NCBI RefSeq assembly: GCF_001704275.1
Contig: NZ_CP011533.1
Location: 1,550,001-1,614,000, forward strand
Source of the DNA: Streptomyces noursei ATCC 11455
GTDB taxonomy: Bacteria; Actinomycetota; Actinomycetes; Streptomycetales; Streptomycetaceae
Direction of reading: 5' to 3'
DNA length: 64,000 nucleotides
A program made the position numbers and the translations under genes. Shown one piece after another: positions 1 to 8,620 of this stretch. Numbering within the stretch: the stretch's first letter is position 1; the number at the start of each line of letters is the position of its first letter. Under the pieces are notes generated by a model that did no database searches, was not told the DNA's origin, and saw nothing but the letters and a program-made list of their open reading frames with translations.

Positions 1-1
1 G

Positions 2-238
2 CTCTGCGACGAGATCACCTCGGCGCTCGCCCCGGACACCGCCGTGGCGGTGATGGACCTGCTGACCACGATCAGGGCGGACCGCGGCCTGACGCTCGTC
101 GTCGTCAGCCACGACGCCCCGCTCGTCGCGGCGTACACCGACACCGTGCACACCCTGGAGTCCGGGCGGGTGCTCTCGACCGGCCCGGCGGAGAGCATCG
201 CCGGACATCCGGCGGTGGTCCGCGCACCCGGCCCTTGA
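2..238 (+). CDS. ABC transporter ATP-binding protein, C-terminal end (truncated by window start)
   Basis: Only the last 78 codons are present; the gene begins before the window. The first residues read LCDEITSALAPD, the Walker B and D-loop region of an ABC ATPase. The switch histidine follows in VVSHDAPL, and then the usual LESGRVLSTGPAE tail. The Walker B wording CDE(I)TSALD and the short tail resemble the second ATPase of peptide/nickel (Opp/Dpp-type) transporters. Its substrate cannot be told from this piece. It ends about 110 bp before the convergent PP2C phosphatase gene. Confidence 0.85.
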   Translation, partial: LCDEITSALAPDTAVAVMDLLTTIRADRGLTLVVVSHDAPLVAAYTDTVHTLESGRVLSTGPAESIAGHPAVVRAPGP

Positions 239-348
239 CGACCGCCTCGCCCCCGCCGGGGGCAAGGCCGCCCCGCCCCGGCACGGCACGGCACCTGTCG
301 GGGCGGTGGCTCCCCCCGCTCGGTCGGGGAGCAGCTCACCCCGCTACC

Positions 349-1116
349 TCAGTCAGGAGCCGGCTCGCCCTCGACGCCGATCAACGCCAGCGTGATGTTG
401 TCCGGTGCGCCCGCCTCGATGGCCGCCTTCCACAGCTCGAAGACGGCCCGACCGCCGTCGTGCGCCCGCAGCACCGCGGCGATCTCCTCCTCCAGGACCG
501 GGTCGGTCAGTCCGTCCGTGCACACCACATACCGACGGTCCTCGGCGAGCGGCACGGTCCGCACGTGCGGGGTGATCGCGTTGAACCGCGCCGCGCCGCC
601 GATCGCCTGGGTCACCAGCGACGTGGTGCGCTGCCCCGGCCGCAACGGCGGACTGTCGTCCACGCTGACCTGCCGCAGCCCGTCTCCGTCGGCCTCCAGG
701 ACCCGGCTGTCGCCGACGTTGAAGACCAGCAGCGCATCGGGCAGGACGACGGTGCCGGCCACCGTGGTGCCCATCGCGGTCAGCGCCCGATCACGCTCGG
801 CCGCGGCGTACACCGCGCGGTTGCAGCGCGTCAGGGCCTCCCGCACCGCCTCCTCGCTGTCCAGCGAGGGGCCGAGGGCCGCCAGGTGCGCCACGGTCAG
901 CGCGCTGGCCACCTCGCCGCCCGGCTGCCCGCCGATGCCGTCGGCGACCGCCACCACCAGGGGGCTGCCCATCGGGAACACCAGCAGCTGAGGGTTCTCG
1001 GTCACCGTGCCGCACAGCGTCCACGGCCCGGCGACCAGACTGTCCTCGTTGTGGTCCCGGATCAGGCCGGTGTGGCTGAGCGCCGCCACCGTGATGTACC
1101 GCACCGCCGTCTCCAT
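349..1116 (-). CDS. PP2C-family Ser/Thr protein phosphatase
   Basis: 255 residues, a stand-alone cytosolic PPM/PP2C catalytic domain with no membrane segment or extra domain. The metal-binding motifs appear in order: RDHNED at residues 20-25, ADGIGG around 58-63, CTDGLTD in the last third and DNITL near the end. It should remove phosphate from Ser/Thr residues of proteins, often opposing Hanks-type kinases; no kinase lies nearby. The ATG at 1116 is chosen because GAGGAG lies at the right distance upstream and the protein begins just before the conserved SHTGLIRDHNED block. A longer in-frame extension to 1293 is arginine-rich and not family-like. Confidence 0.9.
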   Translation of the reverse strand: METAVRYITVAALSHTGLIRDHNEDSLVAGPWTLCGTVTENPQLLVFPMGSPLVVAVADGIGGQPGGEVASALTVAHLAALGPSLDSEEAVREALTRCNRAVYAAAERDRALTAMGTTVAGTVVLPDALLVFNVGDSRVLEADGDGLRQVSVDDSPPLRPGQRTTSLVTQAIGGAARFNAITPHVRTVPLAEDRRYVVCTDGLTDPVLEEEIAAVLRAHDGGRAVFELWKAAIEAGAPDNITLALIGVEGEPAPD

Positions 1117-1327
1117 GGCCGTCGCTCCTCGCGGTCGTTCCCCCGCCGGATCCGCCGCGACACCTCCCGCCTCGCTCCTGGGTCGGGTCCGCACGGTCCT
1201 GTCCTGTGCCCGGCGGGCGGGCCGGGCGTTCTCCGGCGCGTGCTCTCGGCCTGCCGGGCGCCGGACGGCAGACCGCACTGTGCGGAGCCGCACCGCGCGG
1301 ACACGGCCCGGCCCCTGGCCCGCGGGC

Positions 1328-2461
1328 TCATCCGGCCCCCGCCCGGCCGCTGAGCGTGTGCCGCTGCATCAGCCGTGAGACGTCCTTGGCGGTGACGATC
1401 CCCACCAGATGCCCCGCGTCCACGACCAGGATCGGCAGCCCGGCCCGCAGCGACAGCTTCTCCAGTGCCTCGGTCAGCAGCTCGTCCGGCGCGGCCACCG
1501 CGCAGTGGGACAGCGGCGTCGCCACGTCCCGCACCCGGAGTTCCGCGCGCTGGGCGACCGGTATCGCGGCGAGCCTGCGCAGCTGCGCCATCCCGCTCGG
1601 CCGGCCCTCGAAATCCAGCAGCGGGACGGCGGAGTGCCCGGTGTGCACCGCCACCTCCTCGATGAAGCGCTGGACGGTCAACCAGTCCGCCCCGGTCTCC
1701 ACGGGGCTGGACATGGCATCGACCACCCGTATCCCGTGCAGCGCGGACTGCAGGGTCGCCCGTCGCCGCTCCGACCCGGCGACGACCATCACGAACAGCC
1801 CGATGAACGCCAGCCACAGCCCGCTCGGCATCCCGCGCAGAACGGAGACCCAGCCGACCGCCACCAGCAGCGCGCCCATCACCTGCCCGCCCCGGGACGC
1901 CACCAGATCCGCGCGGTCCCGGTCCCCGGTGCGCCACCACAGGAGCGCCTGCACCACCCGGCCTCCGTCCAGGGGTACCGCCGGCAGCAGATTGAACACG
2001 CCCAGGATCACATTGGCCCAGCCCAGCCACACCAGGACGACCGCGGGCACCTCCCACAGCGACAGCTGGCTCAGCCCGAAGCCGGCCCCCAGCGCGACAC
2101 CGCCGATGAGCAGACTGGTGAGGGGACCGCTGACGGCCACCGCGAAGGCCGCGGCCGCGGTCTGCGGCCGGCCCATCCGCGTGATCCCGCCCAGCGCCCA
2201 CAAGGTGACGTCCTCGACGGATATCTGTTTCCGCCGCGCGATCGCGGCGTGCGCCGTCTCGTGGAGCAGCAGGCTCCCGGTGAGCAACGCCGCTCCGACC
2301 ACCCCGGCCAGGGCGTAGACGACGGCGGACCGCCCCGGAGTGATCGCCGGCAGCGTCTGCCGCCCCAGGCCGTACGCGAACAGCACCACCAGCAGCGGCA
2401 CGCTCCAGTGCATGCGCAGCGGCACCCCGACGACGTGTCCGATCCTGACCGAGCCGTTCAT
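1328..2461 (-). CDS. Site-2 protease family (M50) membrane metalloprotease with CBS domains
   Basis: 377 residues. Several hydrophobic segments lie in the first 240 residues. The zinc-binding HETAH motif is at residues 67-71 and the second conserved motif, LDGG in a P-L-D-G-G context, is at about 164-167. A pair of CBS domains fills roughly residues 255-365, beginning with an MSSPV-type sequence. Such S2P-CBS proteins cleave substrates within the membrane, with the CBS pair sensing nucleotides. The ATG at 2461 has GGGAGA upstream; a longer start at 2566 would add a charged, non-conserved leader. It is followed by a PP2C phosphatase on the same strand about 210 bp away. The substrate is unknown. 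Confidence 0.92.
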   Translation of the reverse strand: MNGSVRIGHVVGVPLRMHWSVPLLVVLFAYGLGRQTLPAITPGRSAVVYALAGVVGAALLTGSLLLHETAHAAIARRKQISVEDVTLWALGGITRMGRPQTAAAAFAVAVSGPLTSLLIGGVALGAGFGLSQLSLWEVPAVVLVWLGWANVILGVFNLLPAVPLDGGRVVQALLWWRTGDRDRADLVASRGGQVMGALLVAVGWVSVLRGMPSGLWLAFIGLFVMVVAGSERRRATLQSALHGIRVVDAMSSPVETGADWLTVQRFIEEVAVHTGHSAVPLLDFEGRPSGMAQLRRLAAIPVAQRAELRVRDVATPLSHCAVAAPDELLTEALEKLSLRAGLPILVVDAGHLVGIVTAKDVSRLMQRHTLSGRAGAG

Positions 2462-2713
2462 CAGCGTCTCCCGCCGGCCCGGGCGGTGCTCCTTCCTGGC
2501 GGGGCCGCACGCCCCGCGCTCCGCGGACCGCCCGACACCGGACTCACCCCCATTGTCACTCGGCACTCCTCCCCATCGGATTCCCTGCCGGACGACGTCC
2601 CCGCCGGTCCCGGCCCTGCCGTCGAACTAACCTGGAAGTCGGGAAGTGCGAACGCCGGTAGGTGCGAACGCCTTCACCGAACGCGTACCGCCCTGTGGAC
2701 GGAGGCGAGGGCC

Positions 2714-3001
2714 ATGGGACGCAGCCATCACTTCCACCTCGACCAGGGTGGCCACTCGATCACCGTGAACGTCGGCCCCGGGCGGGACGGCGAGATAGAA
2801 CTCCTGGTCAACGGCAAGGTCGTCGCATACCAGCAGCAGCACGGCACCGGCCTGAACCTCCTCACCGGGGAACTCCCCGACGACCCCGTCCGGATCTTCC
2901 GCATACGCGTCCGGGAGCCGCGGCTCGTCCCCACCGCACCCCGCTGCACACTGGAGTTGGACGGGGTGGAACGCCCCATGCCGGAACGCTTCCTCGCCTG
3001 A
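2714..3001 (+). CDS. Small conserved hypothetical protein, 95 aa
   Basis: Encodes a 95-residue soluble protein, beginning MGRSHHFHL and rich in short beta-like stretches (SITVNV, EIELLVNGKVVAY). I do not recognise a named family. There is a GGAGG at 2701-2705, well placed for the ATG at 2714, which supports a genuine gene inside a longer open frame that runs antisense to the M50 protease. It is divergent from the protease gene. No cysteine clusters, membrane segment or catalytic signature are visible. The regular alternation of hydrophobic and polar residues suggests a small beta-rich domain, but no function can be assigned. Confidence 0.7.
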   Translation: MGRSHHFHLDQGGHSITVNVGPGRDGEIELLVNGKVVAYQQQHGTGLNLLTGELPDDPVRIFRIRVREPRLVPTAPRCTLELDGVERPMPERFLA

Positions 3002-3229
3002 CCCCCGCACCCGTCACCGCCCCACCCGTCACCTACGGGCCGTGGACCCACCGCATGTGTGCGGCCAACTGACCACCCGCTGCTCCCCCTTCGCCTCGCG
3101 TTCCCACCGCGCCTGCGGCGCCTCCCCGCCCGTCCTGCGCTTCTCTCCTCTTCCGTCTGTGACCTCCCGCTAGCGGCCGCCTCCCCTCATCCCTTCGACC
3201 CGTGCCTGCTCGGCCCTGTCACCGGCCGC

Positions 3230-3670
3230 TCACTTGGCCTTGCCCTGCGCTTCCACCAGTTCCTTGAACTGCTGGAGGTCGCTGCGCACGCCCCGCTCGA
3301 TCGCGACCGCCTGTGCGAACCCCTGCGGCCCGCCGAAGGTCTCCTTGATCGTGCCCGGGTCGTACTCGAACCGGGCCTGGAGCCGGGTGTGCTCCCGGTC
3401 GATGGGCAGCAGCGAGAACGTCCCCGCCAGATCGGGGCCGCTCGTGGTCTGCCACGTCATCACGTTCTCCATCTCCCGGTCGACGATCTCGACCTCGAAC
3501 TCCTGCGCCCGGCCACCCGCGTCGACGTCCAGGTGCGCCCGCCGCTCACCCTCTGACCGGGCATCCCGGACGCCCTTCAGGAACCGGGGATAGATCTCCG
3601 CACGATGAAGGCAATCCCAGGCGGTTTCGAGGGGAGCGCCGATGTCGATGTGTTCTTCGAGAGTGCTCAT
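3230..3670 (-). CDS. SRPBCC (START/Coq10-like) family protein
   Basis: 146 residues. The start MSTLEEHIDIGAPLETAWD is the typical first strand and helix of SRPBCC hydrophobic-pocket proteins. Later features are the central EFEVEIVDREMENVMTW strand pair and a C-terminal long helix (FKELVEAQ). These proteins bind hydrophobic ligands, act as polyketide aromatase/cyclase-like domains, or serve as small uncharacterised proteins. Nothing here indicates which. The ATG at 3670 has AGGTG upstream. It lies just downstream of the SpoIIE-type phosphatase on the same strand and is separated from it by 148 bp that include a GTGTCC/GGACAC palindrome at 3804-3815. Confidence 0.8.
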   Translation of the reverse strand: MSTLEEHIDIGAPLETAWDCLHRAEIYPRFLKGVRDARSEGERRAHLDVDAGGRAQEFEVEIVDREMENVMTWQTTSGPDLAGTFSLLPIDREHTRLQARFEYDPGTIKETFGGPQGFAQAVAIERGVRSDLQQFKELVEAQGKAK

Positions 3671-3818
3671 CGGACACCTCACAGCTTCCTTAACGGCCCC
3701 CGTTACGTCTTCCAGGGTCCCCCGCCCGGCGGCCGGTGGCGACCCGAGTGCACACGGCCCACCCGGTCGTTTCCCCACCGGCCGTTCCCCGGCCCACCCA
3801 CCGGTGTCCGGACACGTC

Positions 3819-4982
3819 CTAGGCGGGTTCCTGCCCGCACGGTGCGATCGCGAGGATCGCCACGTCGTCGTGGAGGATGCGGGTGTGGCGGGGCAGGTCG
3901 ACGTTGAGGAAATCGATGACATCGGCCGGGCCGGGAGCGGACCGGCCCCCGAACCGCTGCCCGAGCCGTTCCAACAGCGGATAGAACGCGCCGGTCTGAT
4001 CGCGGGCCTCGATCAGACCGTCCGTGCAGAGCAGCAGCACGTCACCGTGGGCGAAACGGTGTGTGTAGGAGACGGGCGGGTCGGCGGCCAGCCCGCCCAG
4101 CCCCAGCGGAAGAGCGGGCGGACCGGTGAGCGGGATCACCTCCCCTCCGGAGATCAGCACCGGTTCGATGTGGCCGTGATTGATGATCGTCACGCGGTGG
4201 GCCCGGGCGTCGTACTCGATCAGGGCCGCGGTCACGAACAACTCGTCGTCGGGGATCTCCGCCGCCTCGCGGGCCAGCCGCCGCTCCATCCGGGAGGCGA
4301 CCGCCAGCAGGTCGCCGGGGTCGTAGACCGCCTCGCGGAAGCTGCCGAGGATGTCCGCGACGGTACGGACCGCCTGCAGCCCCTTCCCCCGGACGTCACC
4401 GATGATGGCCCGCTCGCCGGCCTGCGTGGCACGGATGTCGTAGAGATCCCCGCCGACCATGGTGCCGACCTCGCCCGAGCGGTAGAGCCCCGCCGCCAGC
4501 ACCTTGCCCACCCGGTGCGGCACCGGCCGCAGCAGGGTCCGCATCAGGGCCTCGGCCACCGAGTTGACGCGCACCAGGTGCCGCTGCTGACGCTGCCGGT
4601 ACCAGGCCAGCGCCACGCCCATGATCCCTACGACGATGGTGGAGATATACGTCGCGACATAGTGGTTCCCCCATAACTGATGTGGATTGTGGCCCGTGCA
4701 GCACGGGGTTCCCGCGAGCACGCCCTCCAGGCCGACGGCGAAGACCGTGACACCGGCGACGCCGACCGGGCCGTGGGTGAAGGCGGCGAGCACCGGCACG
4801 GCGATCAGCAGGGAGCTCACCGCCCACTGAGTGGGCGTCACGAACTCCACCAGCAGCACGGCCAGGACATAGAGCGCGGGCAGCCAGCGCATCCAGGCGG
4901 GGACCCGCGGCGCCTCGAAGCCGTTGTTGTCCACCAGCCCGGAGAGCCGCTGGGCCGCATGGCCGTGGCCCGACGACCTCAT
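3819..4982 (-). CDS. Membrane-anchored SpoIIE/RsbU-type PP2C phosphatase
   Basis: 387 residues. Residues about 30-130 contain hydrophobic helices (MRWLPALYVLAVLLVEF, a pair around LLIAVPVLAAF and GVTVFAVGL, and STIVVGIMGVALAW). The cytosolic remainder is a SpoIIE-type phosphatase with MVGGDLYD, GDVRGKG, CTDGLIE and DDVAIL motifs. These enzymes usually dephosphorylate anti-anti-sigma factors (STAS proteins) in the partner-switching control of alternative sigma factors. No PAS, GAF or kinase domain is present, so sensing would be through the membrane part. The ATG at 4982 has GGGAG about 10 nt upstream; an earlier ATG at 5057 lacks one. Confidence 0.9.
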   Translation of the reverse strand: MRSSGHGHAAQRLSGLVDNNGFEAPRVPAWMRWLPALYVLAVLLVEFVTPTQWAVSSLLIAVPVLAAFTHGPVGVAGVTVFAVGLEGVLAGTPCCTGHNPHQLWGNHYVATYISTIVVGIMGVALAWYRQRQQRHLVRVNSVAEALMRTLLRPVPHRVGKVLAAGLYRSGEVGTMVGGDLYDIRATQAGERAIIGDVRGKGLQAVRTVADILGSFREAVYDPGDLLAVASRMERRLAREAAEIPDDELFVTAALIEYDARAHRVTIINHGHIEPVLISGGEVIPLTGPPALPLGLGGLAADPPVSYTHRFAHGDVLLLCTDGLIEARDQTGAFYPLLERLGQRFGGRSAPGPADVIDFLNVDLPRHTRILHDDVAILAIAPCGQEPA

Positions 4983-5455
4983 GGTGACCGCTCCCGCCGC
5001 GCCGCAGGGACCGGACCCGCCAACGCCGTCACCCTCGTCTTCAGCGCCACCGCTCAACGACCCACTTACGCGACCTGTTCACACGGGCTCCCGCCACGGA
5101 CTCCTGTCAGACCGTGCTCAAGGCCCACAGCCTGACGCCCGTGGACAGCCAACCCGACGATTAGGCCATCGGCGGCATGTCACCTCTCTTGGGCGAAGGG
5201 CCTCATGACGCTCCTTGGCGGACCATGAGGTCGCGGTCGCTGCGGTCCTGCTCATGATGCCTCCCTGTACGGACAGTTGACCGGTTGTGTCCGGCGCGGC
5301 CGCCCGCCGTGCCGGACACCTCTCACTGTCCGCGATCCGCCGCCCGGCGACATCGGCCCGCGGGTGGTAACTCGACGTCAACCCCTGCTCGTACGAGGGT
5401 GCCGGCCTCATGCCGCAGGTCGACCGACGCCTCCTCCCACTCCCCTGACCTGGCG
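4983..5455. other. 473-bp intergenic region with one weak small-ORF candidate
   Basis: Lies between the start of the SpoIIE-type phosphatase gene and the end of the RraA-like gene, both on the minus strand. The only candidate gene seen is the 45-codon minus-strand frame listed separately. Nothing else in this stretch looked like a terminator, RNA gene or long repeat. Confidence 0.5.
5118..5255 (-). CDS. Possible small protein, 45 aa, or gene remnant
   Basis: A 45-codon frame with ATG at 5255 preceded by a strong GGGAGG at a 4-nt spacing (minus strand). The product begins MSRTAATATSWSAKERHEAL, is basic in its second half, and has no recognised domain. It could be a real small protein or the head of a decayed gene. 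Support rests only on the ribosome binding site and its position in an otherwise empty region. Confidence 0.3.
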   Translation of the reverse strand: MSRTAATATSWSAKERHEALRPREVTCRRWPNRRVGCPRASGCGP

Positions 5456-6148
5456 CTATTCCTCCACGGCTCCACCGACACGGCGGAGGTGCCGGCGGAA
5501 CGTGTACTCCGGATCGGCGGCACGGCGCGCGAGGTAGTCGTCGAAGTCGGTCTGCCGGCGCAGGGTCTCGCCGGCGCGGATCCTGCGGGCCTGCTCGCGC
5601 TCCGTCTCCCGGATGGCGCGTGCGGTGTCCAGTACGTCCGCGGCCCGGGCCGCGGGGACGAACAGCACCCCGTCGTCGTCACCGAGGACGAGGTCGTCGG
5701 CGGTGACCAGATGGGGCCCGAAGCGAGCGCTTGTCAGGGCGTCGGGCTCCCGCTCGGCGAGCCGGACCGGGCCCGGCGCACAGCGGCCGTAGCTGAACAC
5801 CGGGAGGCCGATCTCGGCCAGCTCCGGGGTGTCCCGGTGCAGTCCCCAGATGACCACGCCGGCCACTCCCGCGGCCTGCGCCTCAAGGGTCAGCAGGTCG
5901 CCGACGCACGCCTCGTCCTGGCGGCCGGCGTTGTCGATGACCAGCACGTCGCCGGGCCGGACGTCGGTGAACGCCTCCAGGAAGACGTCGACGCTCCCGT
6001 AATGACGGGCGGGAAGTGCGCGTCCGGCGACCCGCTGGCCGGGAACCACCGTGCCGATGCCGGGCGGGGCGGCGCGCAGCGGTACGCCGAGCCGGACGCA
6101 GGCGTCGGCCACCAGGGGTGTGGACAGCTCGGCGAAGGTCTTGAGCAT
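5456..6148 (-). CDS. RraA-like protein / HMG-aldolase family
   Basis: 230 residues of the RraA/menG-like superfamily. Members are either regulators of RNase E activity or divalent-metal 4-hydroxy-4-methyl-2-oxoglutarate (HMG/CHA) aldolases. The GLHRD segment supplies the Arg-Asp pair of the aldolase active site, and the preceding strand (GVAGVVIWG) and PGDVLVIDNAG loop match the fold. Streptomyces has no simple gammaproteobacterial RNase E system, so an aldolase or decarboxylase role is the better guess. The ATG at 6148 has GAGGAG upstream. It is divergent from a TetR gene with a 23-bp palindrome in the 229-bp gap, so it may be a TetR target. Confidence 0.8.
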   Translation of the reverse strand: MLKTFAELSTPLVADACVRLGVPLRAAPPGIGTVVPGQRVAGRALPARHYGSVDVFLEAFTDVRPGDVLVIDNAGRQDEACVGDLLTLEAQAAGVAGVVIWGLHRDTPELAEIGLPVFSYGRCAPGPVRLAEREPDALTSARFGPHLVTADDLVLGDDDGVLFVPAARAADVLDTARAIRETEREQARRIRAGETLRRQTDFDDYLARRAADPEYTFRRHLRRVGGAVEE

Positions 6149-6332
6149 GGCGTTCTCCTCGGTTCGGTGCCGTCGCCGCCTCGGAGCGGTCGGCGCGGTC
6201 TGCGGCGAACGATGCCACGGTTCCGGGCCGTTCGGGACCCTCACATGCGGACGGTCAACTACCGCTCCACCAAAGGCGAGTGACCGGAAACCGCCTTATC
6301 GGCATGCCGTGCCCGACCTAGCTTTGACTGTA

Positions 6333-6355
6333 TGACCAGATTCGAAATCTGGTCA
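6333..6355. promoter_or_regulatory. 23-bp perfect palindrome, likely operator of the adjacent TetR regulator
   Basis: Arms TGACCAGATT (6333-6342) and AATCTGGTCA (6346-6355) are perfect inverted repeats around CGA. The element lies 23 bp before the GTG start of the TetR gene and within the divergent gap to the RraA-like gene. A TTGACT hexamer at 6324-6329 sits immediately upstream, so a bound dimer could block the TetR-P450 promoter. The size and symmetry fit a TetR-family operator. Confidence 0.7.
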
Positions 6356-6377
6356 CGAACGGGGAAGGGGAAGGCAC

Positions 6378-7142
6378 GTGGAACGGGCCGAACGCGGCGA
6401 ACGGATCCTGCAGGCCGCCGAAGAGCTCCTGCTCGCGTGGGGCTACCGGCGCGTGACGATCGACGAGATCGCCCGCCGCGCCAAGGTCGGCAAGGGGACC
6501 GTCTACCTGCACTGGAAGACCAAGGACTCCCTTCTGCTGGCCGTCGTCCTGCAAGCCAAAATGCGCAGCCTGCAGCAGCAGTTGGGACGGATGCGGGCCG
6601 ATGCCCGGGCAGTCCTGCCGAGCCGGATGATGCGCGGCTACTACCAGGATTTCCTGGAGGAGCCGGTGCTGCGCGCCCTGTACACCGACGACGTCGACAT
6701 CCTCGGTCGGCTCAACGACGCCGCCAAGAAGGAATTCGCCGAGATCATCGCGTTCAACGACGAGGTCCTGGTGCGCTACCTCGAAGTGCTGCGGGCGCAC
6801 GGACTGCTGCGCACCGACCTCGACCTGCGGCACCAGCAATACATGCTGCTCGCCACGACCGGCGGGTTCTTCATGGCCGAGGCGATGCTGTACGACCGCG
6901 CGCCGGACGCTCCGGAGGTGCGCGGCGAGCTCCTCGCCACGACCATCCGCAGCACGTTGGAAATTCCACCGGAGGCATTCCGCACACCGGATGCCGGGGC
7001 CGCGGCCGCGGCCGATGCGGACGCCCCCCGGTGCGCGACCGCGGACGAGGCGATGGCCGCCGCCGCGCGCGAGATCATCCCGCTGTACGAGCAGGTGGTG
7101 GAGCGCAGCGTCCAGGAGATGCGTCGGCAATTGCGCGACTGA
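6378..7142 (+). CDS. TetR-family transcriptional regulator
   Basis: 254 residues. The N-terminal 50 residues form the TetR DNA-binding domain: ERILQAAEELLL, then TIDEIARRAKVGKGTVYLHW, which contains the recognition helix. The C-terminal ligand-binding part is longer than usual and carries an alanine/aspartate-rich insert near residues 212-222. The GTG at 6378 follows a purine-rich GGGGAAGGGGAAGG tract. It precedes a P450 gene by 83 bp on the same strand and is divergent from the RraA-like gene. With the perfect palindrome at 6333-6355 it probably controls its own transcription and that of the P450. Confidence 0.9.
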   Translation: MERAERGERILQAAEELLLAWGYRRVTIDEIARRAKVGKGTVYLHWKTKDSLLLAVVLQAKMRSLQQQLGRMRADARAVLPSRMMRGYYQDFLEEPVLRALYTDDVDILGRLNDAAKKEFAEIIAFNDEVLVRYLEVLRAHGLLRTDLDLRHQQYMLLATTGGFFMAEAMLYDRAPDAPEVRGELLATTIRSTLEIPPEAFRTPDAGAAAAADADAPRCATADEAMAAAAREIIPLYEQVVERSVQEMRRQLRD

Positions 7143-7225
7143 ACACCCGTGCGGCACAAGGCCGGTGCCCGGCCGGTTCCCGTCGCGCCCCCTGCACCCC
7201 AAGGCTCATTTCATAGGAGACGGAA

Positions 7226-8512
7226 ATGACGGAATTGGCGGAATCCCCCTTCAACCAGAACATCGGCAAACACCCCGGCGAGCCGAACGTGATGGAACCG
7301 GCCCTGCTCGCCGACCCGTTCACCGGATACGGCGAACTGCGCGAACAGGGGCCGGTCGTCCGCGGCCGGTTCGTGGAAGACACACCGGTGTGGTTCATCA
7401 CCCGCTTCGAGGAGGCCCGCGAAGCGCTGCGCGACCAGCGTTTCGCCAACGACCCGAAGTTCGCCGGAAACGGGAACGGGGAATCGCCCACCAGCCGTAC
7501 GCTGGAGATGATGGGCCTGCCCGAGCACTACCGGGAGTATTTGGCCGGTTCCATCCTCACCATGGACGCCCCCGACCACACCCGGCTCCGGCGGCTCGTC
7601 TCCCGGGCGTTCACCGCCCGCAAGATCACCGATCTGCGGCCCCGGGTGGAGGAAATAGCCGATACCTTGCTGCGTCGGCTCCCCGACCACGCGGAGAACG
7701 GCGTCGTCGACCTCATCCAGCACTTCGCCTATCCGCTGCCCATCACGGTCATCTGCGAACTGGTGGGAATTCCGGAGGCGGACCGATCGCAGTGGCGCAC
7801 ATGGAGTTCCCAACTCATCTCCGTGCAGCCGGAATCGCTGCGCGAGGCGTTCCCGGCGATGATCGACTACATTCACGAGCTGATCCGGGAACGGCGCGCG
7901 GCGCTCACCGACGATCTGCTGAGCGAACTGATCCGGGTGCATGACGACGACGGCAGCAGGCTCAGCGACATCGAGATGGTCACGATGGTCCTGACCCTCG
8001 TCATCGCCGGTCACGAGACCACCGCCCACCTCATCACCAACGGCACGGCCGCGCTGCTCACCCACCCCGATCAACTGCACCTGCTGAAGTCCGATCCGGA
8101 GCTGCTCCCCCGCGCCGTGCACGAGCTGATGCGGTGGTGCGGTCCGGTGCAGATGACGCGACTGCGGTACGCCGTCGAGGACGTCGAGCTGGCCGGGGTA
8201 CGGATCGCGAAGGGCGAGGCCGTGCTGCCCCTGCTGGTCGCGGCGAACCACGACCCCCGCCACTACGCCGACCCGGCCCGGCTCGACGTCACCCGCCAAC
8301 CGGCGGGCCGGGCCGAGAACCACGTCGGCTTCGGCCACGGCATGCACTACTGCCTGGGGGCCAGCCTGGCTCGCCAGGAGGGCGAAGTCGCCTTCGGTAA
8401 GCTGCTCGCGCACTACCCGGACCTGACGCTGGCGGTGGAGCCGGACGCCCTCCAGCGGATCCCGCTGCCGGGCAACTGGCGGCTGGCCGCGCTGCCGCTC
8501 CGGCTGAACTGA
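7226..8512 (+). CDS. Cytochrome P450
   Basis: 428 residues, a soluble bacterial class I P450 (CYP105/107-like overall layout). The I-helix oxygen-activation motif AGHETT is at residues 261-266, the ExxR pair is E300/R303, and the heme ligand Cys376 lies in FGHGMHYCLG. All are intact, so normal monooxygenase activity is expected. AGGAGA sits before the ATG. It is the second gene after the TetR regulator; no ferredoxin gene is adjacent, so redox partners must come from elsewhere. The substrate is unknown. A GC-rich hairpin follows directly after the stop. Confidence 0.93.
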   Translation: MTELAESPFNQNIGKHPGEPNVMEPALLADPFTGYGELREQGPVVRGRFVEDTPVWFITRFEEAREALRDQRFANDPKFAGNGNGESPTSRTLEMMGLPEHYREYLAGSILTMDAPDHTRLRRLVSRAFTARKITDLRPRVEEIADTLLRRLPDHAENGVVDLIQHFAYPLPITVICELVGIPEADRSQWRTWSSQLISVQPESLREAFPAMIDYIHELIRERRAALTDDLLSELIRVHDDDGSRLSDIEMVTMVLTLVIAGHETTAHLITNGTAALLTHPDQLHLLKSDPELLPRAVHELMRWCGPVQMTRLRYAVEDVELAGVRIAKGEAVLPLLVAANHDPRHYADPARLDVTRQPAGRAENHVGFGHGMHYCLGASLARQEGEVAFGKLLAHYPDLTLAVEPDALQRIPLPGNWRLAALPLRLN

Positions 8513-8517
8513 CCGAA

Positions 8518-8561
8518 CCGCCCGAGCCGGGCGGAACCTCTTCCCGACGAGGCTCCGCCCA
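8518..8561. terminator. Two adjacent GC-rich hairpins between convergent genes
   Basis: Arms CCGCCCG (8518-8524) and CGGGCGG (8528-8534) form a perfect 7-bp stem with a 3-nt loop. They are followed by a second imperfect stem pairing GGGCGGA with TCCGCCC (to 8561). This lies just after the P450 stop and before the convergent end of the CHAT gene at 8621, as expected for a bidirectional terminator in Streptomyces, which often lacks a T-tract. Confidence 0.55.
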
Positions 8562-8620
8562 GCAGTGCGCCCACCGGCCCGCCGGGCGAAGAACGGCAGG
8601 CCGGACCTTGCGGACACGAC

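Noticed and set aside
1409..3001. Long plus-strand frame running through the M50 protease gene into the 95-aa protein
   Set aside because: Only the last 95 codons have a ribosome site and a protein-like composition; the rest is antisense to the protease.
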